Shown here: piece by piece, positions 8,496 through 16,621 of the stretch
How the letters are laid out: each line of letters opens with the position of its first letter
How positions within the stretch are numbered: position 1 is the stretch's first letter
Assembly (NCBI GenBank): GCA_021847105.1
Contig: JAJZUT010000002.1
Span: forward strand, 239,677-303,676
From: Pseudomonadota bacterium
GTDB taxonomy: Bacteria > Pseudomonadota > Gammaproteobacteria > Steroidobacterales > Steroidobacteraceae
Reading direction: 5' to 3'
DNA: 64,000 bases
Program-made: the position numbers and the translations under genes
Notes under the pieces: generated by a model
The model's database searches: none
What the model saw: the letters and a program-made list of their open reading frames with translations, nothing else
What the model was told of the DNA's origin: nothing

Positions 8496-11400
8496 TGCTC
8501 AGCGCCATCGTCCGCGCCTCTCTGGCACATCCGCGCATCGTCACCGCGCTTTCGATCCTGATTGCGATCCTCAGTTTCCGCGCTCTGCTGCACGCACGCT
8601 TCGACGTCTTTCCGAACTTCGCTCCGCCGCACGTGACGGTTCAGACCGAAGCACCAGGTCTCGACGCCCAACAGGTCGAGGCGCTGGTGACGCGTCCGCT
8701 GGAGGGAATGCTGGGCGGCACCGAGGGCGTCCAGACGCTGCGCTCGAAATCCATGCAGGGCCTGTCGGTGATCAAGATCGTGTTCAAGCGCCGCGGCAAT
8801 CCCTACCGGCAGCGCCAGGTAGTCACCGAGCGACTGGCGGGTGCCGCAGCGGTCCTGCCGGCCGGCGTCGGCTCGCCGCTCCTTTCGCCACTGTCATCGT
8901 CCATGCAGTACCTGCTGCATTTCGGCTTCACCAGCGACCGGCTGACGCCCGTTCAGCTGCGCAGCCTCGCACGCTGGACCATCGAGCCGCAGATCCTATC
9001 GGTGCCGGGCGTCTCCCAAGTCATGTTGTACGGTGGCGCGGAACGTGAGCGGCAGGTGATCGTCAACCCGCAGAAGCTGGCAGCTGCCGGAGTGACCCTG
9101 AATGAGGTGATTCGTGCGACCCGAAGGGCAACGACCCTGATCGGCGGCGGCTATATCCAGACACCGTCACAGCGCATCGTGTTGCGCGAGCAGGCACCGG
9201 GCGTGACGCCGCTGGCTCTCTCAGATGCGGTGGTCGCGACGCACCACGGACTTCCTATCCGCCTCGGTGACGTCGCCACAGTACGCGATGGTGCAGCGCC
9301 ACGCTTCGGCGACGGAGTCATCGGCGATCAGCCGGGCATCCTGGTTGAGACATCTACGCAATACGGCGCCAACACACTGACGGTCAGCCGCGCGCTGGAG
9401 CACCGGCTGGACCAGATCGCACCGGCGCTGAAGAAGGAGGGAGTGATTTACCACCCGGCGCTTCTTCGGCCGGCAAGCTTCATTGAGAGCGCGCTGAGCA
9501 AGCTGCGCGCCTCGCTGCTGATCGGTGCCGTCCTGGTGGTGATTCTGCTGCTCGCGACGTTGCGTGACTGGCGCGGCGCGCTGATCTCATTTTCGTCCAT
9601 ACCGCTGTCGCTCTTGGCCACGGTGTGGATTCTCGAGATCTTCGGACTTTCGCTGAACACCATGACCATTGGCGGCCTGGTGGTCGCGCTCGGCGTAGTC
9701 GTGGACGATGCGGTGATCGACGTCGAGAATATCACTCGCAGACGGCGCAATGCCGGTGGGGAACTCGACGCGCGGCAGCTGTTCGTGGGCGCCTCGCTCG
9801 AGGTGCGGCAGCCGGTGTTCTACGCCACGGCTGCCGTGGCGGTGGCGTTCCTGCCGATCGTCATGCTCACCGGCATCCAGGGTTCATTTTTCAGACCGCT
9901 GTCGATGGCCTTCCTGCTCGCGGTCGGCATCTCGCTGCTGGTGGCGATGAGCGCGACGCCCGCACTGTGTGCGTTGTTGATGCGCAGACAGAAGCCGCCG
10001 GCTGAAGCGCGCTTTCTCATCGGCTGCAAGCACTTCCAGCGACGCGTGATCGAACGGCTTTACCGGCACCCGCGCTTGGTGCTCGCACTGCTGCTCGGCT
10101 CGGGACTCGCCGGGGCGGCGTTGCTGCCGCTGTTTGGCCAGCGTTTGCTGCCAAACTTCCGTGAGAACTACCTGATCGCCCATGCCAGCCTGCGTCCCGG
10201 CATCTCGTTGCGCGAAACGACTCGGGTAGGCGTGCGCATCGCCAAGCGGCTGCAGGCGATCCCGGGCGTCAAGACTGTGGCAGAGCAAATCGGACGCGCC
10301 GTAAATGGTCAGGACCGAGACGCGCCGAACAAGAGTGAGTTCGATATTCAGATCGATCCGGCCAAGGGCTACCGGCCAACCCAGATCGAGGCTGCAATCC
10401 GCAAGGTATTCGCTGATTTTCCGAACCAGCTCACGGAAGTCTATTCGGTGCTCGCCGAGCGCATCGGTGAAACACTCTCCGGGGAGACCGCGCCATTCGT
10501 CGTCAGCGTCTTCGGCAACGATCTGGACACAGATGATGCGGTAGCAAGACGGATTGCATCGGTGCTGCACGGGCTGCCACATGCCGGTGAGGTACGCCTG
10601 CAAGTGCCACCGCGTCAGCCTGAGCTGCACGTGCAGCTGCGCCCGCGGCGGCTTGCGCTGTACGGATTGCAGCCCAGCGATGTGCTGCGGGCGGTCAACG
10701 CAGCCTATCAGGGCACGGTAGTCGGCCAACTCGCGCAATCGGACCGAAGCATTCCTGTCACCGTACGCATCGGGGGCGCCGGCACTTCTCCACAAGCCAT
10801 TGAGGCATTGCCGCTGCGCAGTGCCGACGGTGCCGTCGTACCTCTGTCAGCGGTTGCGCGGCTCAAAATGGAGTCTGGCCGCAGCGAAATTGACCACGAG
10901 GATGGGTTGCGGCGCCAAGTGGTGACGGCGAATCCGACCACTGCGGATCAGACTGGCTTCGCGGCGACTGCGCGACGGGCAATCGCCGAGCAGGTAAAGC
11001 TGCCGGCGGGTGTCTACCTGCGTTACGGCGGCGTGGCCGAGGCGCAGGTCGCCGCGGCGCATCAACTCTACCTGCATGCCGCGGCTGCGCTGGTGCTCAT
11101 TGTCCTGCTGATGGCGCTGGCGTTTGGCCAGACCCGTCACGTGGTACTGGTTCTTTTGGTTCTGCCCAGCACATTGATTGGCGGCGTGGCGGCCGCAGCA
11201 CTCACCGGTGCAACCTTGACGCTTGGGGCGATGGTTGGCTTCGTCGCACTGTTTGGCATGGCGGCGCGCAACACCATTCTGCTCGTTTCGCACTATGACC
11301 ACCTGGTGCGGGTCGAAGGGCAGACTTGGGGGATGGAAACTGCGCTGCGCGGCTCGGAGGAGCGTCTGACGCCCGTTCTGCTCACCGCGCTGTTGACCGC

Positions 11401-11569
11401 GCTCGCACTGCTTCCGGTGGCGGTACAGCTGCATCAGCCCGGCCACGAGATCGAGGGGCCCATGGCAGTGGTGATTCTCGGCGGACTCTTCTCTTCGACC
11501 ATCGTCAGCCTGCTGCTGGTACCACCATTGGCGGCACGCTGGCTGAAGCCTGAAATCAGTCGCGCATGA
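8495..11569 (+). CDS. RND-family efflux pump, CzcA/AcrB-like
   Basis: Inner-membrane proton-driven pump (1024 aa, usual length for the family). The start at ATG 8495 overlaps the adaptor stop. Visible features are TM1 after a short cytoplasmic N-terminus (RASLAHPRIVTALSILIAIL), the porter-domain signature DVFPNFAPPHVTVQTEAPG, a first TM bundle at about 340-520 with the TM4 sequence VALGVVVDDAVIDVEN, and a second TM bundle from about 855. The sequence looks closest to heavy-metal-efflux (HME) pumps, but the TM4 position that holds an Asp in CzcA (DFG) is Ala here (ALG), while the D-D-...-E part is kept as in drug pumps. Metal versus organic substrate therefore cannot be decided. No metal-binding protein or metal-sensing regulator adjoins it. 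Confidence 0.9.
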   Translation: MLSAIVRASLAHPRIVTALSILIAILSFRALLHARFDVFPNFAPPHVTVQTEAPGLDAQQVEALVTRPLEGMLGGTEGVQTLRSKSMQGLSVIKIVFKRRGNPYRQRQVVTERLAGAAAVLPAGVGSPLLSPLSSSMQYLLHFGFTSDRLTPVQLRSLARWTIEPQILSVPGVSQVMLYGGAERERQVIVNPQKLAAAGVTLNEVIRATRRATTLIGGGYIQTPSQRIVLREQAPGVTPLALSDAVVATHHGLPIRLGDVATVRDGAAPRFGDGVIGDQPGILVETSTQYGANTLTVSRALEHRLDQIAPALKKEGVIYHPALLRPASFIESALSKLRASLLIGAVLVVILLLATLRDWRGALISFSSIPLSLLATVWILEIFGLSLNTMTIGGLVVALGVVVDDAVIDVENITRRRRNAGGELDARQLFVGASLEVRQPVFYATAAVAVAFLPIVMLTGIQGSFFRPLSMAFLLAVGISLLVAMSATPALCALLMRRQKPPAEARFLIGCKHFQRRVIERLYRHPRLVLALLLGSGLAGAALLPLFGQRLLPNFRENYLIAHASLRPGISLRETTRVGVRIAKRLQAIPGVKTVAEQIGRAVNGQDRDAPNKSEFDIQIDPAKGYRPTQIEAAIRKVFADFPNQLTEVYSVLAERIGETLSGETAPFVVSVFGNDLDTDDAVARRIASVLHGLPHAGEVRLQVPPRQPELHVQLRPRRLALYGLQPSDVLRAVNAAYQGTVVGQLAQSDRSIPVTVRIGGAGTSPQAIEALPLRSADGAVVPLSAVARLKMESGRSEIDHEDGLRRQVVTANPTTADQTGFAATARRAIAEQVKLPAGVYLRYGGVAEAQVAAAHQLYLHAAAALVLIVLLMALAFGQTRHVVLVLLVLPSTLIGGVAAAALTGATLTLGAMVGFVALFGMAARNTILLVSHYDHLVRVEGQTWGMETALRGSEERLTPVLLTALLTALALLPVAVQLHQPGHEIEGPMAVVILGGLFSSTIVSLLLVPPLAARWLKPEISRA

Positions 11570-11590
11570 CCGAGCGCCCCTCGGCTTAGC

Positions 11591-11617
11591 GGCCGCTACC
11601 GCCCGGCGGGAGCGGCC
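11591..11617. terminator. Hairpin between convergent genes, possible bidirectional terminator
   Basis: An inverted repeat GGCCGCT (11591-11597) and AGCGGCC (11611-11617) with a GC-rich loop lies between the pump gene (ends 11569) and the convergent large secreted protein (ends 11627). There is no clear T-run on either side, so intrinsic termination is uncertain. Confidence 0.3.
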
Positions 11618-11626
11618 GGGCGCCAG

Positions 11627-14494
11627 TCAACGCCACCGCGCACCCGTACCGGCGATGGGTCCGGACGGAGCGTGATCACCTTGGGGGGGGCGCTCCGATG
11701 GCGACCCGGACGGCGCTGTGGACACCGAAGATGGCGCAGGCGGCGTTGCCGGTACGGAGGCGGGAGCCGAAGGAGTCGGCGCCCGGGAGCGGGGTCCGAC
11801 GCCGGCGGATGAGACCTTGTGGGGCACGAGCGCAGTGCCCGGCGTGCGGCCTGCCTGCGGTTTGGCCACCGCGGGACTTGGCGGAACAGACCTCGGCGAT
11901 GCCACCGTGTCGCCGACTGCTGGTGCGGTGTCGGCCGCCTGGGCGGCATGCTGCCTCGCCGGAACAGGGATCTGAGCCGCAGTGGACCGATTGGACGCTT
12001 TGTGCGGAGTGATCTTGGTTCTCGCAGTTCCCGCGGGCAGATCTGCCAGAGGGCTCGGGCTCGCAGGCAGATGCCGTGCGGCGATCGAGGCGAGATTGAT
12101 CACCTGCGGATCGTCCCTGAGCTTCACGTAGAGCTTACCGTCCTGGGGATGCGGCACCGGAAGCGCATAACCGGGGAAGCCGTCGGGAACCTCGACCGGA
12201 TGCTGAAATGCCGGATCGTTCGCGATCGCGTCGAGCAGAAACAGATCGGTGCCGGTCAGCTTGCAGGCGAGCTTGGGAGTCGCCGGGCACACGAGTTTAT
12301 GCAGCTGCGGAAGACGTACCAGGGTGACCAGCGACTGCCAGTCGCCCTTGACTCCTGCATCGATAACCCGAAATCGCAGCGGTCCGAAGGCCGATGATCC
12401 GAACGCCCGAGCGGGATCCAGCGTCGCGATGGCCACCGACTGACTCTCCAGCGTGATGCCGCCATTGGTCAGACTGAGGGTGGCCGAATACGATCCGTCC
12501 GCCGTTGCGACCTCGATCATCTCATCGCGGTCAAAAGCGGCCGGCCATTTGGCTCGCACCGAGAACGTCAATTGTGCGTGCTGAGGCAATTCGTTGCTGT
12601 CGACGAGCGTGATGTGGCTTAGGGCATTCGTGCGCGGGAGATAGACGCTCTTGGCGATGAGCACGACGCCGGGGCGAGGCGCCGCCACGGCGTCCGGCAG
12701 CGTCAGGATGCGGCCATCCTTGAGCCTCACGCTGGCCAGACCCGACTCGCCCGGCTTCAGTTGGGCAGCCGCCTGCGGATTCTGTGCCGTCAAGGTAAGC
12801 CGATCCACTCCCTGGTGCGTCGTGAGGGTACCGGGCACGAACGCGACGCCATCCAGGGTCAGGCCCGCCACCTCATCGAGCCGACTGCCCTTGAGGAAAC
12901 CCTGAGTGTCTCCGGCATGCAGCGTGAAGCGATCGAGGCTCGCCGGTTCCGAGTACGCCTCGAGCGGCACCGTGACCGAGGCATGCGGACCAAACTGCTT
13001 CACGATCACCGACAAGGGTCCCGGCTGCGCGTGCTGCAGTGGCAGCTGGACCTGCACCTCGCCAGGACGGACGGCTTTCCATTGCGTCTTGATCACCTGT
13101 CCGGCGGCATCGTGAACCGTGATGTCATCGATGCAGCTGACATTGTCCGCAGTCAGATGAATCGTGTCCTCCCGGCCGACAATCACCGCCGCTTCGCCAG
13201 GCGTCGCGACCGACCAGCCCTGGGCGCTCGGATTTTCGAGCGTGAAGCGCGGGCCCTCGTAGCGGGCGAAGCCCCACTGCCCGCGCAGCGTGCCGTGGAC
13301 GGTCGCGGCGAGGCTAGCCGTGTCCAATGACTGCGTGTCAATCACGAAGCCACCGAGCTCGGCGTCCGCCCTCGCGGGCAGATTGATCGTCTGGCCACTG
13401 CGGGCCATCAGCCGAAGTCGCATGTGGTGCGCATACTGCGTCGAAAATACCAGCGGCGCCCCTTCCACCGGTAGCACGAGTGGCGTCTTGCGCACGCAGA
13501 AGCTTTCCTTTGGATCGACGGCATGCAGCGGCGGGAGCTGTGAGGCCTCAATGGCAGGCAAGGCCGTTACCAGCACCGACTTCGGATCATGAAATGATGG
13601 CGGCGTATTGAGCGTCAACGACAGCATGTCCCCATGCTGAGTGGCGAGTGCCGGAATGTATTGATAATGGGCGGTCGTGAAGGAACTGAAGATGCGCGCG
13701 ATGTCGAGCACCGAGGCGATGTAGGGACTGTAGTAGCCGTAACTCAACTGCGGGGTGTAGCTGGCTTCCATCGCCAGCGCGGCGGCCGGCCCGGAAGTGA
13801 GCGCCTCGACGATCGAGGTACTGTGGCCATCGTTAAGAATGAGCGATTGGCCGCCACGCATGAGGCATGGGGCCTGCAGCTGCGGGATGCGCTGCAGACA
13901 TTTCACGTTTACCTTGATCGCCAGGCTCCTCGCCAGCCTCGGAGCCGCCTTGGAAAGGCGTTCCGGTGCGCTCGCATCCAGGGATTGAATGACGTCGAGG
14001 TAGCGGTTCAGACGCGAGATGTCGAGCGTCGCCTGGTTCAAATCCTGAGACGTCCGCACGAAAGCACCGGGCCGCCCACGCACTGCGCCAATCAGCGTTC
14101 TGAAGTCACCATCGGTCTCGGGCGCCAGAAACACGAGCACCTGCTCAGCTCCCGGGGGCACCGGGAGCCTCATGCCGTTGCGGGCGCAGCGCTTCTCCCA
14201 GGTCTCACAGCGGTGGAACCACTTCTTCGGCGGGGGGTTGGTCGCGCCGCGCAGGAACGCGACAATCAGCAGATAGTGCTCCGACTGCGTCGAGGGGAGA
14301 TCCGCCCGGATCCACAGGCGGTCCCCCAGTGCGAGGTTCGGTACCTGCGCGATCGGCAACGTCTTGTGCCCTCTCGTCACCGTGACCTGCAGATCAGGTC
14401 CGACCAGATCAAAGGGCGCGACGCCGGCCCGTGCGGCCAGACTAAAGAAAGAGGCGAAAATGGCGCAGAGCGCCAGCAGACGAGTAAAACGCAT
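11627..14494 (-). CDS. Large secreted protein of unknown function with a Pro/Ala-rich tail
   Basis: A 955-aa protein with a clear signal peptide (MRFTRLLALCAIFASFFSLA, cleavage near ARA-G). I do not recognise the family. The N-terminal region carries two Cys-containing segments (HRCETWEKRCARNG and VKCLQRIPQLQAPCLMRGG), consistent with periplasmic or surface disulfides. The middle part is beta-rich and looks like several Ig-like or carbohydrate-binding-type modules (LDRFTLHAGDTQGFLKGSRL; AQLKPGESGLASVRLKDG). The last roughly 130 residues are Pro/Ala/Ser/Thr-rich and low-complexity. A run of eight C on the coding strand (G8 at 11683-11690) lies in this tail, where slippage would only alter the C-terminus. 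It ends 57 bases from the convergent RND pump and starts 445 bases downstream of the MFS gene on the same strand. It may be an extracellular binding or adhesion protein; that is a guess. Confidence 0.75.
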   Translation of the reverse strand: MRFTRLLALCAIFASFFSLAARAGVAPFDLVGPDLQVTVTRGHKTLPIAQVPNLALGDRLWIRADLPSTQSEHYLLIVAFLRGATNPPPKKWFHRCETWEKRCARNGMRLPVPPGAEQVLVFLAPETDGDFRTLIGAVRGRPGAFVRTSQDLNQATLDISRLNRYLDVIQSLDASAPERLSKAAPRLARSLAIKVNVKCLQRIPQLQAPCLMRGGQSLILNDGHSTSIVEALTSGPAAALAMEASYTPQLSYGYYSPYIASVLDIARIFSSFTTAHYQYIPALATQHGDMLSLTLNTPPSFHDPKSVLVTALPAIEASQLPPLHAVDPKESFCVRKTPLVLPVEGAPLVFSTQYAHHMRLRLMARSGQTINLPARADAELGGFVIDTQSLDTASLAATVHGTLRGQWGFARYEGPRFTLENPSAQGWSVATPGEAAVIVGREDTIHLTADNVSCIDDITVHDAAGQVIKTQWKAVRPGEVQVQLPLQHAQPGPLSVIVKQFGPHASVTVPLEAYSEPASLDRFTLHAGDTQGFLKGSRLDEVAGLTLDGVAFVPGTLTTHQGVDRLTLTAQNPQAAAQLKPGESGLASVRLKDGRILTLPDAVAAPRPGVVLIAKSVYLPRTNALSHITLVDSNELPQHAQLTFSVRAKWPAAFDRDEMIEVATADGSYSATLSLTNGGITLESQSVAIATLDPARAFGSSAFGPLRFRVIDAGVKGDWQSLVTLVRLPQLHKLVCPATPKLACKLTGTDLFLLDAIANDPAFQHPVEVPDGFPGYALPVPHPQDGKLYVKLRDDPQVINLASIAARHLPASPSPLADLPAGTARTKITPHKASNRSTAAQIPVPARQHAAQAADTAPAVGDTVASPRSVPPSPAVAKPQAGRTPGTALVPHKVSSAGVGPRSRAPTPSAPASVPATPPAPSSVSTAPSGSPSERPPQGDHAPSGPIAGTGARWR

Positions 14495-14939
14495 GACGCC
14501 ATTGTACGTCCGGAAACGAGGACGTAAGAGGTTCGATGCGCTGCCGGCACGCCGAGCGAGGACACCACTCTGAGCGCCTATGCCCGGCGGTGCCAGCGCC
14601 TAGTGTCGCGTCTCGCTCTGCCGCATCCTTCAGTCCCACGTCGCAGCACCACCGAAACGTCTGTCGTCTGGGTGCGACGCCGCCGTATCCTGTCCGGATA
14701 TCAAGAAGGCTGCCGCGGGCGCCTCCGTGGCTAACCCAGGATGCCCGGGCAATCCGGCCGAGACATTTGGAAATGGCTCTGCCTTCCCCTCCTCGATGAA
14801 TCGCTCACGTGCAATTCGCTCGGCCTCCCAGAGCAGCCCCGCCACACGAATGCCGTGCACGTCGCAGCGCGCCGGAATTGCAACGTCAGTCCATCCCGCC
14901 GCGGCGCCAAAGACACACCTGCAGCAGCGTCCGCACGCC
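14495..14939. other. Intergenic stretch, no convincing gene
   Basis: These 445 bases lie between two minus-strand genes. Several open frames exist, but none shows a recognisable motif. One minus-strand frame (14630-15043) contains CDVHGIRVAGLLWEAERIA, faintly like an amidase C-terminus, but it overlaps the well-supported MFS gene and has no start signal. The promoter of the large secreted protein should be here. Confidence 0.4.
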
Positions 14940-16208
14940 CTACCCGTCCACCTGGCTGTATGCGATCGACCCGGCAAGATCTGCATGGCGGGCTTCGGGT
15001 CCGACAAGCGCCAGGGCGGCAAGCACGAGCACTGCCACGGCACCGACCCCCGTCAGCGCAAACGCGAAGTTTCCGCCGTGCCGCGCAGCCAGTGTCGTTT
15101 CGAGGATGGCATTCGATGAGGCGATGAAGTTCCCCAGCTGGTACACCGTGCCGGAAAAGGCGGCGCGCACTGCGGGCGGAGACAGTTCGCTCAGATGTGC
15201 AGGTATGACGCCAAACGATCCTTCCACGAAGAATTGCACGACGAAGGCACCGACGGCGAGCAATACCGCTGACGGCGCAAAGGCCCACAACCACATCGCC
15301 GGGAGCGCCAGCAGCGGCGCCATCATTGCCAGTCTGCGCCCGATTCTTTGACTGAGCGCACCGAGAACCAAGCCGCCGAGAATTCCACCGATGTTGTATG
15401 TGATGGCAATGACGCTCACCGTGCCAGGCGCCAGGTGCCGCTGCTTCAGCAGGAAGGTGGGATAAAGATCCAGCGTGCCATGTCCCATGAAATTGAATGC
15501 CGTCATGAGCAGCACGGCGTAGATCGCGAGCTTCCAATGCTTTACAAGCGCCGAGCCGACCCGAGCTTGCGTCCGACGGGCGGGCAGGAATGCCGGGGAT
15601 TCCGCGACGCCCCGCCGAATGTAGAAAATCAACAGCGCGGGGGCCAGACCGACGACGAACATGCCCCGCCAGCCGATGTGGGAATAGAGCAGCCCGTAGA
15701 CCGCGGACGCCAGCAGATAGCCTGTCGGGTAGCCGGACTGCAATATTCCCGACACGAGACCGCGGCTCTGCGCCGGAATACTCTCCATCGCAAGCGAGGC
15801 GCCCACACCCCACTCCCCTCCCATGGCGACACCGAAGAGCGAGCGGATGAGCAGAAAGGCGAGCAGACTCGGCGCAAAGGCGGTCAGCGCACCGAAGAGC
15901 GCATACAGTCCCACGTCGAGCATCAGGATGCGCCGACGTCCGTAGCGATCCGCCAGCCTGCCGAAGATAAAGGCCCCGACTGGCCGCAGCGCAAGCGTCA
16001 GAGTAATGGAGAAGGCGACCGTGGTCAGCGAGACCGCGAATGCGGAAGCGACATCCTTCAGGACGAAAACCAGGAGAAAAAAGTCAAACGCGTCGAGCGT
16101 CCAACCGAGGTAGCTCGCCACAACAGCGTGCTTTTGTGACCGTGTCCATCCCGCCCATCCGCGCCGATTCGAGCGCGGGTCGCTCAAGGCTGCTGCGTTC
16201 GTATCCAC
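14940..16208 (-). CDS. MFS transporter, sialate/lactate:H+ symporter-like
   Basis: Inner-membrane major facilitator (422 aa from GTG 16208) with 12 predicted TM segments. Family marks are DAFDFFLLVFVLKDVA in TM1, the loop 2-3 motif GRLADRYGRRRILM, and GGEWGVGASLAMESIP after TM4-5, the pattern of the sialic acid/lactate (JEN1-like) and related metabolite symporters. The frame is open upstream to 16409, but the extra N-terminus is low-complexity. GTG 16208 is chosen because a run of nine G (minus strand, 16212-16220) sits three bases upstream as a putative ribosome-binding site. It is divergent from the TonB receptor gene, suggesting outer- and inner-membrane import of one small acid or amide; substrate unknown. 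Confidence 0.85.
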   Translation of the reverse strand: MDTNAAALSDPRSNRRGWAGWTRSQKHAVVASYLGWTLDAFDFFLLVFVLKDVASAFAVSLTTVAFSITLTLALRPVGAFIFGRLADRYGRRRILMLDVGLYALFGALTAFAPSLLAFLLIRSLFGVAMGGEWGVGASLAMESIPAQSRGLVSGILQSGYPTGYLLASAVYGLLYSHIGWRGMFVVGLAPALLIFYIRRGVAESPAFLPARRTQARVGSALVKHWKLAIYAVLLMTAFNFMGHGTLDLYPTFLLKQRHLAPGTVSVIAITYNIGGILGGLVLGALSQRIGRRLAMMAPLLALPAMWLWAFAPSAVLLAVGAFVVQFFVEGSFGVIPAHLSELSPPAVRAAFSGTVYQLGNFIASSNAILETTLAARHGGNFAFALTGVGAVAVLVLAALALVGPEARHADLAGSIAYSQVDG

Positions 16209-16621
16209 AAGCCCCCCCCCAGATTGCCACCGGTAGGGTACTGATAAATCTCTCCCAGCAGAAGTGCTGGCATTGGCGCTGACCCCGGCAGACGGTGCAC
16301 GCCGCACTTGGGCGCGGGAGGATGTTCCGATCTGGCCAGATGCCAACCCCGTTGAATCGCCGGGACGCGATCGTCGAATCAAACCTCCGGCTTCGTCCCG
16401 CGGCCGCAATCCTCACAAGCCACCCATTACGCTCCGGTAGGCCGACTCTGCCTCCAGTGCGCAGACAGGTGGGCATTGCGCGCCTTCCCGAGTCAACCCG
16501 AATCCAGAGCCGAGCGACACAGCGCCCGCTACTATCTCTGGTAGTACGCGCATGGCGCATGAAACGATACTGGGGATCGGCTCCGCCTCGCGAGCGGCCG
16601 ATGCGTTCCACAGGGGAGTTC
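16209..16621. promoter_or_regulatory. Divergent region between the MFS and TonB-receptor genes
   Basis: These 413 bases separate the minus-strand MFS start from the plus-strand receptor start. The MFS end has the C9/G9 tract (16212-16220). The receptor end has a strong ribosome-binding site, AGGGGAG, a few bases before ATG 16622. Open frames crossing the region on both strands are extensions of the two genes and have no domain content. Confidence 0.45.

Noticed and set aside
14630..15043. Minus-strand frame with faint amidase-like C-terminus
   Set aside because: It overlaps the end of the MFS gene, has no catalytic motif and no start signal; the similarity is too short to support.
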